Origin: DATKMG01 sp035541995
GTDB taxonomy: Bacteria > Acidobacteriota > Terriglobia > Versatilivoradales > Versatilivoraceae
Direction: 5' to 3'
Assembly (NCBI GenBank): GCA_035541995.1
Contig: DATKMG010000170.1
Coordinates: 1-13,697 of the forward strand
DNA length: 13,697 nucleotides
The first letter of the stretch is position 1, and each line of letters starts with the position of its first letter. Below, piece after piece: positions 7,300 to 13,227 of this stretch. The notes under the pieces were generated by a model. It saw only the letters and a program-made list of their open reading frames with translations, searched no databases and was not told where the DNA came from. The translations under genes were made by a program, and so were the position numbers.

Positions 7300-7459
7300 C
7301 ATTTTCATGTTACGTGGCGCCCCTCTGAGGGGCATGATTGGCTTTCATGAAAATGAGGTTTTAATGAAGGGTCGCGCGGGTGACCGCTGTCACCTGTCGC
7401 GACCGCTGTGACCTGTGCGATCAAGGCCCCGACGGAGCGGGGCCCTCCACCATTTTCAT
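7300..7459. repeat. Hairpin-dense intergenic element bounded by CATTTTCAT copies
   Basis: The 337-bp gap between the desulfurase and asd is mostly this structured stretch. CATTTTCATG at 7300-7309 is matched by its exact reverse complement at 7346-7355, and a third copy, CATTTTCAT, lies at 7451-7459. Inside are three strong stems. GCCCCTC/GAGGGGC is at 7319-7333. A two-part hairpin at 7370-7404 has outer GGTCGCG/CGCGACC and inner GGTGAC/GTCACC. GGCCCCG/CGGGGCC is at 7425-7444. A 19-bp imperfect tandem repeat (GACCGCTGT-ACCTGT) covers 7382-7419. No open frame here resembles a protein. It may be a mobile repeat, a structured leader of asd, or a noncoding RNA. It does not match a lysine riboswitch. 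Confidence 0.55.
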
Positions 7460-7524
7460 CGATTGTGGCGACCCGAAAAGGTCACAAGCCCCTCTTGTCG
7501 ATTTTGGGTTCTTCGTCATCACAG

Positions 7525-7553
7525 CGTATAAAAATACAAGGAAGACTCATCAA
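7525..7553 (-). promoter_or_regulatory. Possible promoter upstream of asd
   Basis: On the minus strand TTGATG (7553-7548) is followed, after 17 bases, by TATACG (7530-7525). This is a moderate match to a housekeeping promoter, placed directly after the desulfurase stop codon. If used, asd and the sulfur carrier would have a transcript independent of the SAM riboswitch, with about 300 bases of structured leader. The match is imperfect in both boxes and could be chance. Confidence 0.3.
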
Positions 7554-7554
7554 C

Positions 7555-8706
7555 TTAAGCCGCCATCTCATTCAGAGCTGCTACAAAACAGTCAATATCA
7601 TCCGCTGTGTTGAAGTACCCAATGCTGACTCGGACTGCACCCTCCGGGAAAAGACCCAGCTGGCGGTGCACATAGGGGGCACAATGCAAACCGGATCGTA
7701 CCGCGATATGAAACGTCTCGTCCAGAATCGCCGAGGTCTCGGCTGCTGTATAGCCAGTCATATTCAACGATTGAGTCGCCACCCTCCTTTTGAGATCCCG
7801 GCTGCCATAGAGGTGAGCCATCGGATTCTCTGCCAGACCACGGATTAATTGATCAAGCAGTTGATTCTCCTGCTGATGGATTCTCTCGATCCCTTGTTGC
7901 AGCACAAATTCGGCACCTGCACGCAGACCCGCGATCCCCACGGTGTTTGGGGTCCCGCCCTCCAATCGGTAAGGCAATTCCACCGGCTGAACGGGATTGG
8001 ATGAGTCGCCTCCAGTGCCGCCTTCGCGCCAGGCCGGCAGGTCTGCCCTCTTGCCGACGATCAAAACCCCTACGCCCGTCGGGCCCATCAGCGCCTTGTG
8101 CCCTGGCAGCGCCAGCATGTCAATCTGAAGGTCCTCCATGGCGATGGGAACGACACCTGCAGTTTGGGCTGCATCAACCATGAAAAGCAGATCGTGTTCC
8201 CTGGCAATGCGACCCACTTCCCCAATCGGCTGAATAGTTCCTAGAACATTGGAAGCATGCGTCAATACGATGAGCCGAGTGTTGGGCCTGATCGCCTTTT
8301 GGATATCAGCCGGGTCCACAAAGCCCTCCTCAGAAAATGCGATTTGAGTGAGCTCGATTCTTCCGTCACGTTCCAGCTGTCTCAGAGGTCGGGAAACCGA
8401 ATTGTGTTCCAGCATGGACGTAATGACATGGTCTCCCGGCTTCAAGGAACCCTTGATTCCAATGTTCAGGGAATCCGTGGCATTGAGGGTGAAAATTACC
8501 CGGGTATGGTCGGCAATTCCGAAGAGTTTGGCCAACAACAGCCGAGTTTCCTCAATAAATCTCTCGGCTCGCACGGCCATCCGATGTCCAGCCCGGCCCG
8601 GATTAGCTCCGTCGGTTCGAAGGAAGCAATTCAATGCCGCATAGACTGATTCAGGCTTGGGAAAACTGGTAGCCGCGTTGTCGAGGTAGAGAATCTCCGA
8701 CTTCAA
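7555..8706 (-). CDS. Cysteine desulfurase family protein (class V aminotransferase fold, SufS/CsdA-like)
   Basis: This PLP enzyme is predicted to take sulfur from L-cysteine, leaving alanine and an enzyme persulfide. With the chosen start it has 383 residues. The N-terminus has the family LYLDNAATSFPKP. The His that stacks on PLP is in MLEHNS (near residue 101), the PLP-binding Asp-x-x-Gln is in VDAAQ (178-181), and the Schiff-base lysine is in LPGHKALMGPTG (Lys204). The catalytic cysteine is in RSGLHCAPYVHRQLG (Cys342), so the active site is complete. It looks like the subfamily known as TIGR01977. I prefer the TTG at 8706-8704, as GGAGGG lies just ahead, though the spacing is short. An in-frame TTG at 8733 would add nine residues. 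It sits 176 bp after the E1 gene and is the likely sulfur source for the Gly-Gly carrier of this cluster; a general Fe-S role is also possible. Confidence 0.9.
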   Translation of the reverse strand: MKSEILYLDNAATSFPKPESVYAALNCFLRTDGANPGRAGHRMAVRAERFIEETRLLLAKLFGIADHTRVIFTLNATDSLNIGIKGSLKPGDHVITSMLEHNSVSRPLRQLERDGRIELTQIAFSEEGFVDPADIQKAIRPNTRLIVLTHASNVLGTIQPIGEVGRIAREHDLLFMVDAAQTAGVVPIAMEDLQIDMLALPGHKALMGPTGVGVLIVGKRADLPAWREGGTGGDSSNPVQPVELPYRLEGGTPNTVGIAGLRAGAEFVLQQGIERIHQQENQLLDQLIRGLAENPMAHLYGSRDLKRRVATQSLNMTGYTAAETSAILDETFHIAVRSGLHCAPYVHRQLGLFPEGAVRVSIGYFNTADDIDCFVAALNEMAA

Positions 8707-8882
8707 ACGCCCTCCAACAGGAAAATCCTGCAAGAAATTCTCGATGAATTGCCATCCATGTTATTGACCAGGGCGGTAATCGTGCTAAACGGAACTAATT
8801 TCTCCCATTCCCGGACAGCTCGCTCTGCTATCAAACCGGCAGGAATACTGTAACCGGCATTGCTGATATTGCGGTCTCAATT

Positions 8883-9917
8883 CTAGGTTCCCACATACTT
8901 GGCATATATGGAGCGTGCCACATTGGGATCCTTGGTTCCTTTCACAATCCCTCGTCCGTCCGGAAATATGGCAACTTCGTAACTATCCACCGTAAATCTG
9001 AATAGAAACTTGTTGAATTGAACGGCGCCAAGCGGGGTCAATCGCCTTGCCAGTTGTTCAAAGTCAAGCTGATGGCCTCCCGGCTGATTGATCTGGACAG
9101 AATTCCGGCCACACAGGGTTGTCACACTGGATCCCTCTTTCCCCTCGAGAAATTCGTACCGACCGAGCCTGCAAACAGGACACTCCCCTTGGTCTTTGGC
9201 GCTGGCGATATCAAAGCGCTTCCAGGAATTCTCCCAAACATCAAAGAAAATCATCTTCCGGTTGATGCGATGCAAGTTTCCCGTGAGAATCTTGATAGCC
9301 TCCGTGACCTGAATGGAAGCGATGATATTGACAATGGAAGCCAGCACACCGGCGGTATCACAAGTCGGAGACATGCCGGGCGGTGGCATGGTCTCAAAAA
9401 TGCAACGCAAGCAGGGCGTTTCATAAGGGATGACGGTCATCGAGAGGCCGTAGCTGCCGACAGAAGCCCCGTAAATCCATGGCTTGCGGTATTTCACAGC
9501 GACATCGTTCAATAGAAAACGGGTCTCAAAATTGTCAGTTGCATCAAGGATCAAGTCTATCCCCTCGACGAGGGATTCGGCGTTCTTGTAGTTGACATCC
9601 AAGACCAGGGGCTCAACAGCAACGAGGGAATTCACCTGCCGGAGTCTCTTCTGGGCAGCGACGGCTTTGGGCAAGCCGGCTCGAACATCATCTTCGGAAA
9701 AAAGAGTTTGACGCTGGAGGTTACTCTCTTCAATGAAATCCCGGTCGATGATGCGCAGGCTGCCAACGCCCGCTCGGCAGAGGGCATCGGCTTGCACAGT
9801 CCCAAGGGCGCCACAGCCGAAGATGGCGACTTTGCTCTGAGTCAAGCGATCCTGCCCTTTGTCCCCAATCTCGGGGAAGAGCATTTGCCGGGAGTACCTT
9901 TCCGATGGAGTACTCAT
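8883..9917 (-). CDS. moeB: ThiF/MoeB/HesA-family E1-like sulfur-carrier adenylyltransferase with C-terminal extension
   Basis: It adenylates the C-terminal glycine of a ubiquitin-like sulfur carrier so that sulfur can be loaded. It has 344 residues. The core runs from residues 1 to about 255: RYSRQMLFPEIG, the ATP site GCGALG at 34-39, DRDFIEESNLQRQ with Asp58 and Arg69, and ATDNFETR at 126-133. The zinc cysteines are C169/C172 and C246/C249, and a likely catalytic cysteine is in PTCDTAGV (Cys186). The last 85 residues are not a rhodanese domain: they carry CGRNSVQINQPGG, LDFEQLARRL and AIFPDGRGIVKGTKDP. I associate this tail with ThiF/MoeB proteins of thermophilic Gram-positives and similar bacteria. 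The start overlaps the upstream gene's stop by 4 bases (ATGA), so translation is coupled. In context its substrate is most likely the 91-residue carrier at 5803-6078. Confidence 0.92.
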   Translation of the reverse strand: MSTPSERYSRQMLFPEIGDKGQDRLTQSKVAIFGCGALGTVQADALCRAGVGSLRIIDRDFIEESNLQRQTLFSEDDVRAGLPKAVAAQKRLRQVNSLVAVEPLVLDVNYKNAESLVEGIDLILDATDNFETRFLLNDVAVKYRKPWIYGASVGSYGLSMTVIPYETPCLRCIFETMPPPGMSPTCDTAGVLASIVNIIASIQVTEAIKILTGNLHRINRKMIFFDVWENSWKRFDIASAKDQGECPVCRLGRYEFLEGKEGSSVTTLCGRNSVQINQPGGHQLDFEQLARRLTPLGAVQFNKFLFRFTVDSYEVAIFPDGRGIVKGTKDPNVARSIYAKYVGT

Positions 9918-11197
9918 GCTTTCCTAAAGAATGTGCTCTTTTCAAACTCACTGAGTTTAGCGCTAATGACTTCAGGGCGGACGAGGTGATCTTGTACAGC
10001 TTCCTGAGTCTTTAGACCGTTGCCCGTGATTGAGATGACTGTCAGATCGTCCTCCTTTATCCGGCCTTGCTGGACGAGTTTCTGGGTGACTGCCACGGTG
10101 ACGCCTCCTGCAGTTTCCGTAAAAATCCCCTCGTCTTCAGCCAACATCCGAATACCTGCCACTACTTCGTCATCCGCAACATCTTCCCCCCAGCCCCCGG
10201 ACTCAGTCATAGCCCTTATAGCGTAGTACCCATCCGCCGGGTTGCCAATGGCGATCGACTTGGCGATGGTCTGAGGCTTGACGGGCTTGATAAAATCACG
10301 ACCCGCTTTAACTGCTGTGGTGATAGGAGAGCATCCAGTGGCTTGAGCTCCGAAAACTCTGCAGTGATTGCTGGGAACCAGATCCAGTTTTTCAAACTCA
10401 CCAAAAGCTTTACGGATTTTGGTAATTAGTGAACCTCCTGCCATGGGAACGACGACACAGTCCGGGACCCGCCAGCCCAACTGTTCCGCGATTTCGAATC
10501 CAAAACTCTTAGAGCCTTCGGCATAAAACGGGCGCAGGTTGATATTGACGAATCCCCATCGATATTTTCCGGCAACCTCGCTGCAAAGTCGGTTTACGTC
10601 ATCATAATTCCCATTAACGCCAATCACGTTGGCCGTGTAGATCAGCGTCCCCAGGACTTTTCCCAGTTCCAGGTCAGCGGGAATGAAAATGTAACTCTGC
10701 AAACCGACACTGGCAGCATTTGCCGCTACAGAGTTGGCCAGGTTACCTGTCGAGGCGCAACCGACGGTATCAAATCCAAATTCTAGAGCCTTGGAGAGCG
10801 CAACCGCGACCACACGGTCCTTAAAGGACAGGGTGGGAAAGCAAACACTATCGTTCTTAACGTAAAGCTCTCGAATCCCGAGCCGTTTTGCAAGGTTGGC
10901 AGCCTTGACCAGCGGAGTGAATCCCACCTGATGGCCGACTCTTGCCTCACCGTCCAGGGGTAGAAGTTCTCGGTAACGCCACATGTTGGTGGGGCGGCCT
11001 TCAATCAATTTTCGAGAGAGGAAAGTCCTTAGAGTTTCGTAATCATAGGTGACTTCAAGTGGCCCGAAACAGTACTCACAAACCGAAAGGGGTTCCTTCG
11101 GGTAGCGTTGGCCACACTCGCGACATTGCAGTCCTAATACGTAGGTTGTGGGTTCTAGGCCTTCCGGGTTACGGACGGCACCGGCACTGATGACCAT
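9914..11197 (-). CDS. thrC: Threonine-synthase-family PLP enzyme; probable sulfur-carrier-dependent homocysteine synthase (MetM-like)
   Basis: By family this is threonine synthase (O-phosphohomoserine to threonine), 427 residues. An N-terminal zinc ribbon has C25-x2-C28 and C40-x2-C43. The PLP lysine is Lys126 in PTLSFKDR, the phosphate-binding loop is ASTGNLANS, and further blocks are EGSKSFGFE, GNPADGYYAI and ITGNGLKT. The FPTLSFKDRVVAVALSKA and CASTGNLANSVAANAAS forms mark the clade that in actinobacteria sits beside a MoaD/ThiS-like gene. I recall a Streptomyces member (MetM) being shown to make homocysteine from O-phosphohomoserine with a carrier thiocarboxylate. The SAM riboswitch ahead of this gene and the E1, desulfurase and carrier genes behind it support that role over threonine synthesis. 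Bifunctionality cannot be excluded. The ATG at 11197 has only a weak upstream ribosome site (CGAG). Confidence 0.9.
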   Translation of the reverse strand: MVISAGAVRNPEGLEPTTYVLGLQCRECGQRYPKEPLSVCEYCFGPLEVTYDYETLRTFLSRKLIEGRPTNMWRYRELLPLDGEARVGHQVGFTPLVKAANLAKRLGIRELYVKNDSVCFPTLSFKDRVVAVALSKALEFGFDTVGCASTGNLANSVAANAASVGLQSYIFIPADLELGKVLGTLIYTANVIGVNGNYDDVNRLCSEVAGKYRWGFVNINLRPFYAEGSKSFGFEIAEQLGWRVPDCVVVPMAGGSLITKIRKAFGEFEKLDLVPSNHCRVFGAQATGCSPITTAVKAGRDFIKPVKPQTIAKSIAIGNPADGYYAIRAMTESGGWGEDVADDEVVAGIRMLAEDEGIFTETAGGVTVAVTQKLVQQGRIKEDDLTVISITGNGLKTQEAVQDHLVRPEVISAKLSEFEKSTFFRKA

Positions 11198-11226
11198 AAA
11201 TAAATCTCGACCCGGTTTTGCATCCT

Positions 11227-11260
11227 AAAAAAAAACCTCTTCAATAAGAAGAGGTCTTTA
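11227..11260 (-). terminator. Intrinsic terminator of the SAM riboswitch expression platform
   Basis: In the minus-strand transcript ACCUCUUC (11255-11248) pairs with GAAGAGGU (11242-11235) around a UUAUU loop. The stem is extended by a G-U pair and an A/U stretch and followed by a run of nine U. It lies 12 bases downstream of the aptamer and about 30 bases before the thrC-family start codon. Its 5' arm plus loop contains UUCUUAUU, which can instead pair with the 3' P1 strand GAUAAGAA of the aptamer. That gives an antiterminator, so high SAM should favour termination. Confidence 0.9.
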
Positions 11261-11272
11261 AAAGCGTCCTAT

Positions 11273-11377
11273 TTCTTATCTCCCAGAAATGTTCTTCTGT
11301 AGGAGTTAGCACCTTCCCTCGAAGGGGAGGTTGCCGTGGTTTCAAAGGGCCAGTCCCTCAACCACTCTCGATAAGAA
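11273..11377 (-). ncRNA. SAM-I (S-box) riboswitch aptamer
   Basis: Read on the minus strand, the 105-nt aptamer has P1 UUCUUAUC (11377-11370) pairing with GAUAAGAA (11280-11273). The S-box core follows: GAGAGUGG, GAGGGACUGGCCC, UGAAACCAC and GGCAACC. The P3 hairpin is CUCCC-CUUC-GAGGG. The conserved AAGGUGCUAACUCC leads into P4 (CUCC..CAGAA/UUCUG..GGAG). These segments match the SAM-I consensus, including the kink-turn and the pseudoknot-forming P2 loop. It starts about 20 bases after the predicted transcription start and is followed at once by an intrinsic terminator. It binds S-adenosylmethionine and shuts off the downstream operon when SAM is abundant. Such control points to a methionine-pathway function for the genes behind it. 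Confidence 0.96.
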
Positions 11378-11402
11378 CGTGCGATTCAATTGTCAGTTGC
11401 AC

Positions 11403-11430
11403 ATTATACTTATAGGGCCTAGAATGTCAA
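11403..11430 (-). promoter_or_regulatory. Consensus sigma-70-type promoter for the riboswitch operon
   Basis: On the minus strand a perfect TTGACA (11430-11425) is followed after 16 bases by a perfect TATAAT (11408-11403). Transcription should start near 11396, about 20 bases before riboswitch P1 and about 200 bases before the thrC-family ATG. A near-ideal promoter is typical of genes whose control is exerted by premature termination in the leader. Confidence 0.88.
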
Positions 11431-11525
11431 GCAATTCATGCCGATCTTATGACTCTAATGTTGTCAATACCAGTGGTCGAGAAGTAGGAACATGAGTTAG
11501 AATGGCGAGCGAAAGGGGTACAGCG

Positions 11526-12983
11526 ATGAAGCATTGGGGCGGAAGCTGGCCGATGTCGAGATTGTGCCTGGGAATTATCGGGATGACTATCGTAGCGTTG
11601 TCAGTGCACGCCAGCCCAACCGGCTCGGGAGCTGTGACCAAAACAACGGCATCCTCTCCTTCCCCCAATCAATCAGCGACACCCTCTGCTAGAGCCCAGA
11701 AGAGCCACAAGAGCCGTCATAGCCGACTCAGGGTCACCAGGGTCAGGGCAGCTAGGAAGCTTAAGCCGATGCCGGCATTGGGCGAGACCCCTTTCCAGGC
11801 AGATGTGGCATTACTACCTGTGATCGAAAATGCCAAGTCGCAACTGGAAAAAGAGAAGGTCTCCTATTTCCCTGATTCCAAGCAGAAGCCAGCCCGCCGT
11901 GAAATCAAGCTGGCGCTGGCAGACTTCAAAACCGGTGAGATTCAGATTGTGAGAGGTATCGAGGAAAAGGGGCAATTCTCCCTGAGCGACGCGAAAATTC
12001 AATATCAGGTCTCTTGGTGGAATGGGTTCAATTCTTCCATAGACATTCTCCAGCCTGCCAATACGGGTGTCGTTGCCCTCCTTTATGCTCTGGAACCCAA
12101 ACGGCAGAAATTCTTCGGGCAGGATGCCCTCATTTACACCCCATACTCCAGCGCCTTGCTTCAACCTGAACTGGTCGAAGCGGGAAAAGTCTACCTGATG
12201 GGAAAGATTCGGCAAGCGCAACAGGAATTGGCCCCCGTCATGTCAAGAACATTCCCTGACAAGCCCCTCTCGGTGAGCCCCGCTTTCAGTGATGAAGACT
12301 ACTTTCACTTGATTTTGGCCGAACAAATGGATCCGGGACGATTTCGGAGCATCACGGGAGAGGATACGAAATTCAACGATGACCAGGCCTCCCAACTGAT
12401 GCGCCTGGCGGAACGGATTCTGGTGATAATCGGGGCCAACCAAGAGGATGCCTATTCGTTTACGGGCAACTATGCCAGTGCACGAGGGATTACTCAATTT
12501 ACACCCTCTGGAATGTCCGCTGTGTGGCGAATGTATCCGGAAGCCGGCATCCCCCGCAACTTCAAAGAGGCGACCAGCAATCACCTGAGTGCCATCAAAG
12601 CCGAGATCTGCCTGCTGGACTATTACCTGGCGGAACTCAGTACTGGCCACCCGTCTTTAATGGGTTCCGGATATGAGAGGTATGCCTCCGGTGCTTCTTA
12701 TAATGGTGGGCCGAAACGCGTGCAGTATGGCCTGAGTAAGTTCGGGGTGGAATGGCTAAATCCGCTTCTTCGGCTGAAGGACTTGGACCAGAAAGAGCAG
12801 TTAAGCCGTAACGAGCGACTCGAACACCAATGGCTGGCCCGCTACCGCACTCATGAGACCTACGTGTACTTGAACAAAATGCATGCCCTGGAGAGTCTTC
12901 AAGAAAGACTGGAATTGCCCCGCAACACTGAAAATCCTGGCGAGTCCGTTTCCAATGCAACGAATTCCTCGGTTCGGGAGTAA
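11526..12983 (+). CDS. Secreted lytic-transglycosylase-like protein (divergent SLT domain)
   Basis: It is predicted to be exported and to act on peptidoglycan; 485 residues from the ATG at 11526. That start has AAAGGGG with a 7-base spacer, better than the in-frame ATG at 11502. The N-terminus looks like a signal peptide (about residues 10-30, LCLGIIGMTIVALSVHA). A low-complexity, Ser/Thr- then Lys/Arg-rich linker follows to about residue 82. The middle region, about 90-265, is not recognised. The C-terminal part resembles the goose-lysozyme/SLT fold: ASARGITQFTPSGM at about 317-330 corresponds to the GAxGLMQ motif, and ASYNGGPKRV at about 390-399 to the AYNAGPxxV motif. The usual ES-x-F is not seen; Glu307 in NQEDAYSF lies at nearly the right distance and may be the catalytic acid. 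It diverges from the riboswitch operon. An inactive peptidoglycan-binding homologue is possible. Confidence 0.75.
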   Translation: MKHWGGSWPMSRLCLGIIGMTIVALSVHASPTGSGAVTKTTASSPSPNQSATPSARAQKSHKSRHSRLRVTRVRAARKLKPMPALGETPFQADVALLPVIENAKSQLEKEKVSYFPDSKQKPARREIKLALADFKTGEIQIVRGIEEKGQFSLSDAKIQYQVSWWNGFNSSIDILQPANTGVVALLYALEPKRQKFFGQDALIYTPYSSALLQPELVEAGKVYLMGKIRQAQQELAPVMSRTFPDKPLSVSPAFSDEDYFHLILAEQMDPGRFRSITGEDTKFNDDQASQLMRLAERILVIIGANQEDAYSFTGNYASARGITQFTPSGMSAVWRMYPEAGIPRNFKEATSNHLSAIKAEICLLDYYLAELSTGHPSLMGSGYERYASGASYNGGPKRVQYGLSKFGVEWLNPLLRLKDLDQKEQLSRNERLEHQWLARYRTHETYVYLNKMHALESLQERLELPRNTENPGESVSNATNSSVRE

Positions 12984-13129
12984 GCTTTCCGCCATGGATT
13001 GACTTCTACCCGGTTGAATTGCCTTTCCTACCGAGACCCATGGCGCTGATCTCCCTGGTTAAAGAAAGTATGACCGGTCTCCGGAATTCACGGCTCAACT
13101 GACTTATAGCTGACCACACCAGAAGCTCA

Positions 13130-13159
13130 TTGACGAGACTAGCCCGGCACCAATATCAT
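13130..13159 (+). promoter_or_regulatory. Possible promoter for the gene starting at 13228
   Basis: TTGACG (13130-13135) and TATCAT (13154-13159) are separated by 18 bases in the 244-bp spacer after the transglycosylase-like gene. Start of transcription near 13166 would give a leader of about 60 bases. It is a moderate match to the housekeeping consensus and nothing else confirms it. I saw no terminator in the same spacer. Confidence 0.35.
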
Positions 13160-13227
13160 TCTAATTCTTCTTTGTTCCGGCCAATTCGCATTCACCCCCC
13201 GGGTTAAACGGCTTTGAGGGATTCTCA

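Noticed and set aside
7382..7419. CRISPR-like repeat pair
   Set aside because: Only two imperfect 19-bp units in direct contact, no spacers and no cas genes.
7218..7554. Lysine riboswitch ahead of asd
   Set aside because: The stems and conserved bases do not fit the lysine aptamer. The structure is repeats and palindromes.
9018..9515. 165-codon plus-strand open frame opposite the E1 gene
   Set aside because: It lies wholly inside a gene with all E1 motifs intact; I see no family features.
11261..11400. T-box leader for a threonine gene
   Set aside because: No T-box sequence or specifier-loop layout. The conserved segments fit SAM-I throughout.
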